Part shown: in pieces, positions 49,126 to 57,554 of the stretch
Layout of the letters: the number at the start of each line of letters is the position of its first letter
How positions within the stretch are numbered: position 1 is the stretch's first letter
Assembly (NCBI GenBank): GCA_004375895.1
Contig: SOJW01000059.1
Coordinates: 1-64,000, forward strand
Source: Candidatus Stahliibacteriota bacterium
GTDB taxonomy: Bacteria > Hydrothermota > Tepidihabitantia > B3-TA06
Length of the DNA stretch: 64,000 nucleotides
Reading direction: 5' to 3'
Notes under the pieces: generated by a model
Told to the model about the DNA's origin: nothing
Database searches by the model: none
The model's input: the letters and a program-made list of their open reading frames with translations, nothing else
Made by a program: the position numbers and the translations under genes

Positions 49126-50666
49126 CGAACTATCTCTCCTTTGAAGATATCCAGCACATCCTCAACCGCAGAGCGAGGTTTGGATTTAGAACCCCGGCTT
49201 TCTGATTTTTGGGGCTTGTTTGCCTTAAACTCCAGCCGTAGCTTTTGCCCTGCGAGCTTTGAAAGCCTTTCCTCGAGGTGTTCCTGTTCCGCTTTAAGAC
49301 GGCCTATATTGAGCTCCGGGTTGTTGTTTATCCCTATCGTTAAAAGGTTGTCTTGAGCCTCTATGATTCCTGATTCCTGAAGCGCCAGGGTTACAAAGGA
49401 TTCCTCTGTTTCTATCTCTTCCATAAAGCGTTTCCATACCTGTTTAAGGGATGCGGCTTGTACCGGTTCTTCCGCTTCCTTCAGCTTTTCATCCGCCTTT
49501 TCTTTCCCATTTGCAAGGGTTGGTTTTGAGGTCAGGGAGGATGGGCAGGTTTTTGGTGATCGGGAGGATTCTTTAGGAACCGGTTGCTTTTCTCCCATAT
49601 CCAGTAATGAAAGTGCCATGGTTTCTATGAAGATAACCTTCTCGCGGCTGCGCTTGAAGGCCTCTTCGGCTTTGAGAAAACGCTCAAGTATCCGTACCAG
49701 CTGCTTTGGGGTATAATGTTGGGTTTCGCTCAAGGCGCTTTCAGGGAAGGCTGATCTATCCGCCGTCATGCCCAAACTGGTAAATAGAAGGACGCGTAGA
49801 AAACCTATCATCCCGAAGTAGAACTCGGCCACGTCGTATCCTGCTGAAAAGGTCTGCTCCAGGAACGCAAGCAGCGCGGCCTCGTCTTTCTCTTCAACCA
49901 GCTTGAGAAGATGGGAGAAACGTTCATATGGGACTATCCCTAAAAGCTCGGTTACGTCGTTTGCAGCAACCTTCCCTTGCTTGAAGGTGGTTATCTGCTC
50001 AAGCACGCCTTCTGCGTCGCGCAGGCCGCCGTCGGCAATATCCGCGATCAATCGTATGGCATCCTCCTCGACGTCCAGCTTCTCATTCTCGATTATCATC
50101 TTAAGGCGCTTGGTTATAACGTCAGGCGCTATGCGTTTGAAGTCGAACCGCTGGCAGCGCGAGAGGATGGTTGCAGGAACCTTGTGAGGTTGGGTGGTAG
50201 CAAAGATGAAGATTACATGCCGAGGAGGCTCCTCCAGGGTTTTAAGAAGCGCGTTGAACGCCTCGGTAGTCAGCATGTGAACCTCATCAATAATATAGAT
50301 GCGGTAGCGCCCACTTGTAGGTCTGTAGCGGACGTTCTCCCTCAGCTCCCTTATCTGGTCTATCCCTCGGTTGGATGCTCCGTCTATCTCAAGCACGTCA
50401 AAGCTCTTGGAGCCAGCTATCTCCAGGCACGTCGAGCACTTGTTGCACGGATGTATCGTTGGCCCTTCTACGCAGTTCAGACTCTTGGCAAGTATTCTTG
50501 CCGTTGTCGTCTTACCAACACCTCTTGGGCCTGCGAAAAGATAGGCATGTGCGAGCCGGTTGCGCTGGATGGCGTTTATTAGGGTGCGCTTGATGTGCTT
50601 CTGGTCGAATAATTCATCAAAGGTCTGGGGGCGGTAGCGCAGAGAGAATGTGCGAGGTTTCATCAT
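49122..50666 (-). CDS. dnaX: DNA polymerase III subunits gamma/tau
   Basis: 514 residues. AAA+ clamp-loader motor with Walker A 'GPRGVGKTTTARILAK' (about 46-60), a zinc module (CVEGPTIHPCNKCSTC, about 64-79), 'YIIDEVHMLT' Walker B, 'ATTQPHKVPATILSRCQRF' (SRC). Domain III helical region follows to about 360, then a charged, low-complexity linker and a short C-terminal domain. Two consecutive ATG codons (50666 and 50663) start the frame; no Shine-Dalgarno is seen, and the SRP RNA 3' end is 32 bases upstream. It is therefore likely translated from a processed or shared transcript. No slippery heptamer was recognised in the gene. Confidence 0.94.
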   Translation of the reverse strand: MMKPRTFSLRYRPQTFDELFDQKHIKRTLINAIQRNRLAHAYLFAGPRGVGKTTTARILAKSLNCVEGPTIHPCNKCSTCLEIAGSKSFDVLEIDGASNRGIDQIRELRENVRYRPTSGRYRIYIIDEVHMLTTEAFNALLKTLEEPPRHVIFIFATTQPHKVPATILSRCQRFDFKRIAPDVITKRLKMIIENEKLDVEEDAIRLIADIADGGLRDAEGVLEQITTFKQGKVAANDVTELLGIVPYERFSHLLKLVEEKDEAALLAFLEQTFSAGYDVAEFYFGMIGFLRVLLFTSLGMTADRSAFPESALSETQHYTPKQLVRILERFLKAEEAFKRSREKVIFIETMALSLLDMGEKQPVPKESSRSPKTCPSSLTSKPTLANGKEKADEKLKEAEEPVQAASLKQVWKRFMEEIETEESFVTLALQESGIIEAQDNLLTIGINNNPELNIGRLKAEQEHLEERLSKLAGQKLRLEFKANKPQKSESRGSKSKPRSAVEDVLDIFKGEIVR

Positions 50667-50698
50667 TTTTTGACTAGAGGGTTCCTTGGTTTAAAAGT

Positions 50699-50974
50699 GT
50701 TCGGCCGTGCGGCACCTTCGTCCGGGGCGGCAAGGACTGCAAAAACGAGGCGACTCCAACCAGGCTTACTTTGCACCGTAACAGCGTCCGCGTACCGTTG
50801 CTTCCTTCCGGACCTGGCGGGGTTGGCGGGGCGTTGCGAGCAAAGACCCGATCTTCATCATCGTCCGCTCCCGCAGTGGCCCCAGCTCTCCCGGCCTCAT
50901 GATGTCTTTCAGCCTCGCATATGGCGGGTTTCGAGTAGAGGAGACCGCCAGCCTCCCGCCTAGCACGGCCGAAC
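50699..50974 (-). ncRNA. ffs: Signal recognition particle RNA, large bacterial type
   Basis: On the minus strand the conserved domain IV core GCCAGGTCCGGAAGGAAGCA occurs near 50797-50816. The 5' end GTTCGGCCGTGC (50963-50974) pairs perfectly over 12 bp with the 3' end GCACGGCCGAAC (50699-50710). The roughly 276-nt length indicates the long form with an Alu domain, as in Bacillus, not the short 4.5S form. A short TTTT follows the terminal helix. It sits between a solute-binding protein gene (4-base gap) and dnaX; SRP RNA upstream of dnaX is also the Bacillus arrangement. Exact ends are uncertain by a few bases. Confidence 0.93.
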
Positions 50975-50978
50975 CTCA

Positions 50979-51968
50979 CTAGTCTCGAAGGTCCTCTTTA
51001 GGGATAACTACCTTCATATCCATGGTATTCAATCCCTTCGGGATAGCCCCGTATATCTCAAGCTTATCGGCCAGTTCCTGTATCGCGTTTTGGTCGATCT
51101 CGTGGGTCCGCTGGAAGCCGGGTAGATTCAGACGTTCGATCAGCTGTTCGTCTTCGATTCCGAAAGCACGTGCAAGGACCGCACGGGTGGTATCCTGATT
51201 TTTGGCCATCTCCAGATACGTAAGCTCCATGGCCTTGTTCATTCGTTTCACAGCAAGTTCATTGTCATGAAAGTACTCGGTGGTTACGAAAAGACCGGAG
51301 CCCAGATAGGGAGAGTTGATCCACTTGAGGAACATGGCACCTTCTGCAAATGGTTCGCTCAGATGGACCTTGGCTAAGGTGAAGTAGGGTTCAAGCGGCA
51401 GGATAAGATCCACCTCTTCAGACTCAAGTGCTGCAAGGAGCTTCTCTGAAGGATAGACCTTGATTGTGACCGTGGCTGGATCTACCTCTGTGGAGGTCAC
51501 AATAGCCTGCATCGCCGTTTTGGTTCCCGCGGTCACCCCTACAGTCTTTCCTTCGAGGTCACTTATCTTATCGAATCTCAGTCCCTTGCGGGGAAAGAGC
51601 CCCTCCTGGGGTGTTGCTACCTTGAACTCCACCGCAAAGAAGCAAAGCAAGGTATCACCCCGCTCGCTCATCCAGCGCAACGCCTCTGGCCAGGGGACTA
51701 AAGCAAAGTCGGCTTGGCCTGCAACCAAAGCCTCAAGCGCCTTTTGGGGATCCTCGACCCGCTCTATCGTTGCTTCAACCTTTACTGCTTTATCTTCAAA
51801 GATACCCTTTTCCTGAGCGTAGTATACAGGAACGGAGGAAACAGAAGGTTCTACAAGCACCTTCACCTGAACCGGACGTGAGAGCTTGACCAGAGGTATA
51901 ATGAGTATAGCTCCAAGTGCAGCTGCAAGGAGGATGATTACAACAGTGAGGATGTGTTTTAACTTCAT
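50979..51968 (-). CDS. ABC-type solute-binding protein (NMT1/TauA-like)
   Basis: 329 residues from the ATG at 51968, placed behind GGAGG; a TTG one codon earlier is possible. N-terminal signal/anchor segment (about 5-28). The rest follows the NMT1/SsuA fold: 'VYYAQEKGIFEDKAVKVEA', 'ALEALVAGQADFALVPWPEALRWM', 'DKISDLEGKTVGVTAGTKTAMQAIV' and 'LLAALESEEVDLILPLEPYF'. Family members bind nitrate, sulfonates, thiamine precursors or related solutes. No permease or ATPase gene lies nearby, so it is orphaned, coupled (TGATG) to an upstream TPR gene. Its stop lies four bases before the SRP RNA. Confidence 0.8.
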   Translation of the reverse strand: MKLKHILTVVIILLAAALGAILIIPLVKLSRPVQVKVLVEPSVSSVPVYYAQEKGIFEDKAVKVEATIERVEDPQKALEALVAGQADFALVPWPEALRWMSERGDTLLCFFAVEFKVATPQEGLFPRKGLRFDKISDLEGKTVGVTAGTKTAMQAIVTSTEVDPATVTIKVYPSEKLLAALESEEVDLILPLEPYFTLAKVHLSEPFAEGAMFLKWINSPYLGSGLFVTTEYFHDNELAVKRMNKAMELTYLEMAKNQDTTRAVLARAFGIEDEQLIERLNLPGFQRTHEIDQNAIQELADKLEIYGAIPKGLNTMDMKVVIPKEDLRD

Positions 51969-53227
51969 CAATTTCCTCCTTCTTTTTTGATCAACTCGTC
52001 GTATTTCTTTAACAGTTCACTGGCTTTTTTGATCTCCCCTCGCTCCCTTGCTATGACGGCCAGGTTGCGGTAAGCATCTGCTAGGTTTTCGTCTATTTCA
52101 ATCACTTTTTCCAGATGCTTTTCTGCTTCATCGAGTTCCTTAGGATCGAACTTCAGGTAGCATATGCCAAGCCACAGGTGGACGTAGTAATCTTCCTCAG
52201 CCTCGGCTTCAATCTTCTTAAGCAACTCCACGGCCTGTGAATATCCCCCTGTGTAATAAGAAGAAAAGACCTTATCCCACATCACGTTGATGTTTTCTGG
52301 ATCAAGCTGGAGAGCCAGCGCGAGAGCGGAATCGGCTTCCGGGTATTTTTTGCTTTCCATGTAGCTTTTCCCCAGCCAATTATAGGCATCGCTGAGTTGA
52401 CGTTTCTTGCCCACATAGCCGCTTTGCCAGCGCAGGAACGCTGCGGCTTCGGCAGGGATGAGGCCGTAGTTCGTAATAAGCATATCTTGCTTCTCATCCA
52501 TGGTGACACTGTCGCTTGATTCCTCCAACTCTTCTATCGAAGCGAGCATCTCGGTAATATCTTCGTTCTCAAGGCCCAGCTGCGTTCCTATGCCTTCTTT
52601 AAGTTTCTCAAGCTCGGTGTTGAACCTATCGGTTGATGTCTTGAACAACTCGACGGCCTCTTCCTTGTTTCCTTTAATCAGATTTACCCTGCCTTTAAGA
52701 TACGCTACGTCAGGGGACTCCGGGTTTATCTTCTCCAGTTCTGCAGCCACGTCCAGGGCTTCATCCAGCTGGCGGTTCTGCAGGTGGAAACGGCCCAGGA
52801 GCACGTAGTTTTGTTCGCGTTTGGGGTCGAGCTTGATGCCCATTCGCAGGAACAGAATCAGGGTATCTGCTTTTGAAGGCTCATAGAGCATCTTTTGCGC
52901 GCCGTAGTAGAGTGCAATCTGGGCAAGATCATGGGCTTCCTCGTCTTTCTTTATTATCTCTGCGGTTGTGTCGCGTTTAAGCACCTCAAGGAACGCCCTG
53001 GCCGCTTCAATTAGATCCGGCTCCTTCATTCTTATGCTTGCCTTCCCGTGCCACATATACGACTCGGTGACGGCCAGGCCCTTTTCTATGGATTTTAGGA
53101 AAAGAGTGTCTGCCTTTTCGTAACGTCCGTCCCGATAGTGGACCTTCCCACCTTCCAGGAGATGGCTTCCTTTTGCGGCAAAGGCGAGCGTAACCATAAC
53201 TCCTAAAAGACCAGCAAGGCGTCTCAT
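51968..53227 (-). CDS. Exported TPR protein
   Basis: 419 residues, signal peptide (about 1-17, ending AFAAKG). TPR pairs span the protein, for example 'VHYRDGRYEKADTLFLKSIEKG', 'EQNYVLLGRFHLQNRQLDEALDVAAELEKINPES', 'YNWLGKSYMESKKYPEADSALALALQLDPEN' and 'LADAYRNLAVIARERGEIKKASELLKKYDELIKKEGG'. It looks like a periplasmic scaffold. The ribosome site GGAGGAAAG precedes the ATG. Coupled to the solute-binding gene. Confidence 0.75.
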   Translation of the reverse strand: MRRLAGLLGVMVTLAFAAKGSHLLEGGKVHYRDGRYEKADTLFLKSIEKGLAVTESYMWHGKASIRMKEPDLIEAARAFLEVLKRDTTAEIIKKDEEAHDLAQIALYYGAQKMLYEPSKADTLILFLRMGIKLDPKREQNYVLLGRFHLQNRQLDEALDVAAELEKINPESPDVAYLKGRVNLIKGNKEEAVELFKTSTDRFNTELEKLKEGIGTQLGLENEDITEMLASIEELEESSDSVTMDEKQDMLITNYGLIPAEAAAFLRWQSGYVGKKRQLSDAYNWLGKSYMESKKYPEADSALALALQLDPENINVMWDKVFSSYYTGGYSQAVELLKKIEAEAEEDYYVHLWLGICYLKFDPKELDEAEKHLEKVIEIDENLADAYRNLAVIARERGEIKKASELLKKYDELIKKEGGN

Positions 53228-53279
53228 CTCTTTCCTCCTTCGTCTAAGCCTTTAGCGGCCCAATGCTCTTTCTTTACCG

Positions 53280-53307
53280 ATTATATGGAACTTTCCTCAT
53301 CTTGCAA
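53280..53307 (-). promoter_or_regulatory. Promoter upstream of the TPR/solute-binding/SRP RNA run
   Basis: Minus strand TTGCAA (53302-53307), 16-bp spacer, TATAAT (53280-53285), at the end of trmI. The TPR gene follows with a ribosome site about 45 bases into the transcript. Confidence 0.5.
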
Positions 53308-54141
53308 GCTTAGTCTATTGCCCGCAGGTGAATTGTCAATGGTTTGTTGTGCGTTCGATGCATCAGGGTTGTGTTCTGCAATCTCTGCGAAGGCCAGGTA
53401 GGCGGTATGCGAGATCATCCTTTCCCTCGGTCGTGCCCCCTGCGGACGGATCAGCATCTCTCGCAGCATTACCTCCCAGACCTCGAACCGGGTGAACCCA
53501 TGCTTTCCTAAAGCCTTGCGGGTTTCTTGCAGCTGTTCTGTTGTAGGGCTCAGGGATACCCACCGGCCTGCACATACGAGGGCCTTGGCAGCGTGAGGAA
53601 CGATACCCCATGGTTCCGGCACGTCCACAACGCACACGTCAATCCCTCTTACCCCGAATCCTTGTTTTTCTACGTCGCGCAGCTCGAAGGTTACGAATTC
53701 TTCCATACCCAGTCTGGCAACGTTGGCCATGGCTACCTCAAGGAACTCCGGACGGCGCTCAAAGGAATATACGTGGCCTTGAGGCTGCACGTAGCGTGCA
53801 AGGATGAAGGTTAAAGCGCCTGAGCCGGAACCAACCTCTGCTACGCGAACCCCAGGGGCTATGGATGCCCTCAAAAGCATGTAGCCGACGTCCTTTGGAT
53901 AGGCTATGGTTGTTCGTCGCTTGACCCCTATCATCAGGTCGGCTAAGGACGGGCTCAGAAGTGTGAAGCTAACCCCCATGTGGGTTTTTACTACTTCTCC
54001 GTAGTTGCATCCTATGATCTGGCCCCAGGGGATGCGTCCCTTGTGGCACTCGAAGTCGCCTTTTTCGAGCACCCTCCTCAGGTAGTGAAGGCGTTCATCG
54101 TGGTAGAAGAAGACCTGCTCGCCAGGCGTTATTCCTGCCAT
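53281..54141 (-). CDS. trmI: tRNA (adenine-58-N1)-methyltransferase
   Basis: 286 residues. N-terminal beta domain, then 'KRRTTIAYPKDVGYMLLRASIAPGVRVAEVGSGSGALTFILARYV', the TrmI linker plus SAM motif I. 'YSFERRPEFLEVAMANV' (SAM ribose) and 'IDVCVVDVPEPWGIVPHAAKAL' (catalytic DxPxPW) follow. It methylates A58 in the T-loop of tRNAs. The first ATG overlaps the histidine kinase 3' end by 13 bases. The last 40 residues are a hydrophilic extension. Confidence 0.9.
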   Translation of the reverse strand: MAGITPGEQVFFYHDERLHYLRRVLEKGDFECHKGRIPWGQIIGCNYGEVVKTHMGVSFTLLSPSLADLMIGVKRRTTIAYPKDVGYMLLRASIAPGVRVAEVGSGSGALTFILARYVQPQGHVYSFERRPEFLEVAMANVARLGMEEFVTFELRDVEKQGFGVRGIDVCVVDVPEPWGIVPHAAKALVCAGRWVSLSPTTEQLQETRKALGKHGFTRFEVWEVMLREMLIRPQGARPRERMISHTAYLAFAEIAEHNPDASNAQQTIDNSPAGNRLSLQDEESSI

Positions 54142-55319
54142 ATTCGCAGCAAGATGGATAAAACGGTTTTGCCCGGCCGCGAGGATTTCACCCTGAGCTT
54201 GCCGTGGTGAAGCTGTTGGATAACGCGGCGGGAGAGCGCAAGGCCGATCCCCCAGCCGTGCTTCTTGGTGGAGAATCCGGTTCTGAAGAGATCCCGGGTG
54301 TGTTTTACCTGGATTCCCGCTCCGGTGTCGGTTATCGTTATCTCGTAGCAGTTGCTCTTTTCTGCCTTCTTGCCTGCTACGGCTATCTTCCCCGACTTGC
54401 GTCCTATGGCGTCGATGGAGTTGCGGATAAGGTTCTCAAGCGTCCAGGAGATGAGTGTAGGATCAATGAGCAGGCGCGCATTCTCAGAGACCTTCACCTC
54501 AAAGTTGATGCGAGAGGGGGCGCGGTGCTGCATGAAGCGAACCGTCTTCCTTATTATCGGTTCAATCTCATGGGGCTCAAGACGCGGCTTGTCTCCGATG
54601 CGTGCAAAGCGATCCAGGATCCCCTTGATGCGTTCAAGATCGGCTCCTATCTCTTTCGATGCCTCTGCGTCCAGCTTGGGGCGAATCAGTTCACTCCACC
54701 CCAGGAGCGAGGAGACCGGGGTTCCCAGTTGATGGGCGGTCTCACGTGCGAGAGCCACCCATAGCTTTTCCTGTTCCCGACGTGCTGAGGCCACAATGAA
54801 TACGAATCCTAAGATAACAAACAAAACGATGAAGGATATCTGAATAAGGGGGAAATACTGCAACATGGTCCATGATTTAGGCAACCCGTAGTGCAGCACA
54901 CTTAAGGTAAGGGTGTCTAACCCCAGGGTGTCTAGTGTCAGTGGGTCCGTAACAGGTACTACTGCCCGAATAGGGATAGGCTCATGTTCGCGGTCGAGTT
55001 TTTGTATGAATCGAGGCAGTGCATCGGGGATGGTATCGCGGTGAGGGACGTTTCGAAAGCTCTGAGGGTTGCCGGCGCTGTCCGTTATCACCACCGGGAA
55101 GTCTACCTGACTCACTATCTCTTCAAACAGGAGATTTTCAAGGAGCATCTGGGTTTCTGGTGATGCCAGTGAGCGTATGTAGCTTGCATAGAGTCTTGAA
55201 CGGAAAAGGGTTTCTTCTTCGAGTTTCTTGAGGAGCCGCTGAGAGTAAAAGGCCCAGAATACCGCTAAGGCCAGGAGTCCGGCCACGGCGTATATCTGAA
55301 TGAATCTACGCAGGTTCAA
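54129..55319 (-). CDS. Membrane sensor histidine kinase
   Basis: 396 residues. Two membrane segments (about 7-24 and 155-178) enclose a sensing domain of about 130 residues. The cytoplasmic part has the H-box 'ARETAHQLGTPVSSLLGW' (His near 195), N-box 'LENLIRNSIDAIG', 'ITDTGAGI' (G1) and 'FSTKKHGWGIGLALSRRVI' (G2/F). All kinase motifs are intact. No response regulator is adjacent. It overlaps the upstream GT9-like gene by four bases and trmI by 13, so the three appear co-transcribed. Confidence 0.9.
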   Translation of the reverse strand: MNLRRFIQIYAVAGLLALAVFWAFYSQRLLKKLEEETLFRSRLYASYIRSLASPETQMLLENLLFEEIVSQVDFPVVITDSAGNPQSFRNVPHRDTIPDALPRFIQKLDREHEPIPIRAVVPVTDPLTLDTLGLDTLTLSVLHYGLPKSWTMLQYFPLIQISFIVLFVILGFVFIVASARREQEKLWVALARETAHQLGTPVSSLLGWSELIRPKLDAEASKEIGADLERIKGILDRFARIGDKPRLEPHEIEPIIRKTVRFMQHRAPSRINFEVKVSENARLLIDPTLISWTLENLIRNSIDAIGRKSGKIAVAGKKAEKSNCYEITITDTGAGIQVKHTRDLFRTGFSTKKHGWGIGLALSRRVIQQLHHGKLRVKSSRPGKTVLSILLRIWQE

Positions 55320-56245
55320 AGCGAAAGGCTTACTAGAGCTTCTTCGATTGCCTCAAGCAGAGGTGTTCCTTTAGGGGGATGTGTAATTACCTTGATGCAG
55401 GGTGAGGAAGGCAGATTGAGGCGGGCCTTATCTGGCAGGATAACAACGGACGGTGTTCCTAAAAGGTAGGCTAGCTCGAAGCTGCGATCCGGTTTACCTA
55501 TGTAGGCAGAGGCTGATGCAAGTAAACTTACCTTTATCTGCGGTTCTTCTTCCATCCATGTCTCGGCTCCGAAGACCTTCATCCCGCCGAGGCGTTCAGC
55601 ATCAATGGAGATTGATGAGAGAAGGTAGGGGGTTTTGTTCCCGGATCTATGTCCATGTTTCTTTAGCCACTCGTTGGCCCTTTGTTGGACAACTTGAAGA
55701 CGGGGGAGGCTTTCCTCGATCTTTCCTCCGCACGCCAGATACCTGCTCATAAACTGGGCCCGCTTTCGAAGATCCGCTTCCTTGTCCGGCACGAACAGGA
55801 TATTAAAGTAGGGGAAGAGTCCTTCGGCCTGGTAGGTGATTCGTAGTTTGGCCTCAGAAAGGATGGCAAGCTCAGGTAAAGGGGATGGGTCAAGATCCAC
55901 GAATAAATCGAAGGAGGATTTAGCGAACCTTTCTTTCAGGGCTTTGAAGGCCTTTGAGCCGTGAGAAGGTGTCTCTGTGAGATCAATCTTTTCCTGAAAT
56001 ATGGTGTTGAGCCCCGAAAAAAGCAGCTCTGCGTCCAGCGGCGAAAGCACAGTAATCTTGCGCCCCTTTTTAGCTTTTTTCAGAGCACCTGTAATATAAA
56101 GCGAGAAGAGCGTATGTGGTGCTCGCTCTGCAAGACGCACAAGCACATTCCTGGCTCCGTGCAACTCGGCATGGAAGGAAATCTCTTTCCTGGCAAGACG
56201 CGACTTACTCCACGCAAGGTATATTGCTCTTGTCAGTGCTGTCAT
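55316..56245 (-). CDS. Protein resembling GT9 glycosyltransferases
   Basis: 309 residues from the ATG at 56245; a TTG two codons earlier falls on the -10 edge and is not preferred. The sequence has a Rossmann-like layout with 'ISFHAELHGARNVLVRLAE', 'FDLFVDLDPSPLPELAILSEAKLRITYQ', and late 'SASAYIGKPDRSFELAYLLGTPSVVILPD', the last reminiscent of heptosyltransferase (GT9) ends where 'S..H.A.A.G.P' binds nucleotide. Match is weak, so the function is tentative. The start lies five bases after a TAGACT -10 hexamer: predicted leaderless. Followed by histidine kinase and trmI. Confidence 0.45.
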   Translation of the reverse strand: MTALTRAIYLAWSKSRLARKEISFHAELHGARNVLVRLAERAPHTLFSLYITGALKKAKKGRKITVLSPLDAELLFSGLNTIFQEKIDLTETPSHGSKAFKALKERFAKSSFDLFVDLDPSPLPELAILSEAKLRITYQAEGLFPYFNILFVPDKEADLRKRAQFMSRYLACGGKIEESLPRLQVVQQRANEWLKKHGHRSGNKTPYLLSSISIDAERLGGMKVFGAETWMEEEPQIKVSLLASASAYIGKPDRSFELAYLLGTPSVVILPDKARLNLPSSPCIKVITHPPKGTPLLEAIEEALVSLSL

Positions 56246-56250
56246 ACTCA

Positions 56251-56278
56251 AGTCTAGACAGAATCTGGGTTATGTCAA
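56251..56278 (-). promoter_or_regulatory. Leaderless promoter of the GT9-like/kinase/trmI run
   Basis: Minus strand TTGACA (56273-56278), 16-bp spacer, TAGACT (56251-56256); the ATG follows after five bases. Confidence 0.75.
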
Positions 56279-56351
56279 GAACAACAGATGCCTCGATTAC
56301 TTTCCAGACATTATAGTGTTTATAACTTGTCCATCGCATCCGAGGAAGAGG

Positions 56352-57209
56352 TTAAGGCTTAATCGCGGTAATCTCCAAGGAGATATCCAACGCCTTTGCG
56401 GAGTGGGTGAGTGCACCTACTGAGATGTAGGCAACCCCTGTGAGTGCTATATCCCGGACGGTCTCAAGACTCACACCACCCGAGGCCTCAAGCTCCACCT
56501 TTCCCTTGACAAGCTGGACCGCCTCACGCATCATATCCAGGCTCATGTTGTCGAGCATAATACGGTCAATACCGTCTATCTCGAGAGCCTCGCTGACCTG
56601 ATCCAGGGTCGCACACTCAACCTCGATCTTTAAATCTCCGTGGGAGTTCTGTGCAGATTTAACCGCGGCCGCAAGCGAACCGCAAGCCGCGATGTGGTTA
56701 TCCTTGATAAGAATCATATCGTAGAGCCCCATGCGATGATTGTAGCCCCAGCCACATCGGACAGCCGCCTTCTCAAGCACACGCAGACCAGGCGTTGTCT
56801 TTCGGGTATCAAGGATTTTCGCACGGGTACCGTCCACAGCGGCTACAAAGCGAAAGGTGAGGGTAGCGATGCCGGAGAGGTGTTGAAGGAAGTTAAGTGC
56901 TGTCCGTTCGGCCACAAGGATTCCTCTGGCAGGCCCTGAAACCTTGGCTAACTCATCACCTACGTTTATCCTCTCCCCATTGTTAAACAAGAAGGTTACT
57001 TCAACCCGATCCTCTACCTGACGAAACGCCTCCTTGGCCACCTGGGTCCCTGCCAGCACCCCTTCCTCCTTGCAGAGTATAATGGCTTCGGCCTGAGCTC
57101 CTGCAGGTACCGTGGCAAGAGTTGTAACATCGCCGATTCCTATATCCTCAGCAAGCGCTCTTCTAACGCTGTCCTTTACCGCGTCTTCGTAGGAATAACG
57201 ACTATTCAT
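56352..57209 (-). CDS. nadC: Nicotinate-nucleotide pyrophosphorylase (carboxylating)
   Basis: 285 residues. 'ALAEDIGIGDVTTLATV' opens the N-terminal domain, 'AERTALNFLQHLSGIATLT' (catalytic Glu/Arg), 'ILDTRKTTPGLRVLEKAAVRCGWGYNHRMGLYDMILIKDNHIAACG' (quinolinate/PRPP pocket), 'IEVECATLDQV', 'MLDNMS' and 'LEASGGVSLETVRDIALTGVAYISVGALTHS'. It makes NaMN from quinolinate. The ATG lies six bases after TACAAT: predicted leaderless. nadD is elsewhere (23695-24264). Confidence 0.95.
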   Translation of the reverse strand: MNSRYSYEDAVKDSVRRALAEDIGIGDVTTLATVPAGAQAEAIILCKEEGVLAGTQVAKEAFRQVEDRVEVTFLFNNGERINVGDELAKVSGPARGILVAERTALNFLQHLSGIATLTFRFVAAVDGTRAKILDTRKTTPGLRVLEKAAVRCGWGYNHRMGLYDMILIKDNHIAACGSLAAAVKSAQNSHGDLKIEVECATLDQVSEALEIDGIDRIMLDNMSLDMMREAVQLVKGKVELEASGGVSLETVRDIALTGVAYISVGALTHSAKALDISLEITAIKP

Positions 57210-57215
57210 CTCGTT

Positions 57216-57243
57216 ATTGTAGCCGAATAACTAAAGAGGTCAA
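57216..57243 (-). promoter_or_regulatory. Leaderless promoter of nadC
   Basis: Minus strand TTGACC (57238-57243), 16-bp spacer, TACAAT (57216-57221), six bases to the ATG. Confidence 0.75.
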
Positions 57244-57295
57244 CTAATCTAAGCGATTCATTCATGATAAGTTCAAGATTCTCTCCTCCTTCAGG

Positions 57296-57323
57296 TTGAC
57301 GAAGCCTTGCTCAGAGCTATACT
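57296..57323 (+). promoter_or_regulatory. Leaderless promoter of hicB-hicA-uvrB
   Basis: TTGACG (57296-57301), 16-bp spacer, TATACT (57318-57323), six bases to the hicB ATG. Divergent from nadC. Confidence 0.75.
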
Positions 57324-57329
57324 GAACGG

Positions 57330-57554
57330 ATGAAGAGATTCAAGGTACTGTTCAAACCCGAACCTGAGGGAGGATACACCGCATCTGTTCCCTCTCTGCC
57401 CGGATGCATCTCGTACGGTGAGACCTTGGAGGAAGCGAAGAAGATGGTTGCCGACGCCATATCCTGCTACCTGAAATGTATGAAAGAGCACGGGGAATGC
57501 TGTACGGATGATTCGATGTGTGTAATGGATGAAATCTCAATCGCAGATGAATAA
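57330..57554 (+). CDS. hicB: HicB-type antitoxin
   Basis: 74 residues: 'RFKVLFKPEPEGGYTASVPSLPGCISYGETLEEAKKMVADAISCYLKCMKEHGE' is the partial RNase H-like HicB fold. The usual C-terminal DNA-binding domain (ribbon-helix-helix or HTH) is missing, so autorepression by DNA binding is doubtful. Three cysteines near the end (CC...C) are unusual. The ATG six bases behind the -10 suggests a leaderless message. Overlaps hicA by eight bases. In this operon the antitoxin comes first, the reverse of classic hicAB. Confidence 0.9.
   Translation: MKRFKVLFKPEPEGGYTASVPSLPGCISYGETLEEAKKMVADAISCYLKCMKEHGECCTDDSMCVMDEISIADE

Noticed and set aside
50674-50979. Frames of about 100 codons over the SRP RNA region on both strands
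   Set aside because: They cover the SRP RNA; the conserved RNA core and the closing helix explain the sequence better.
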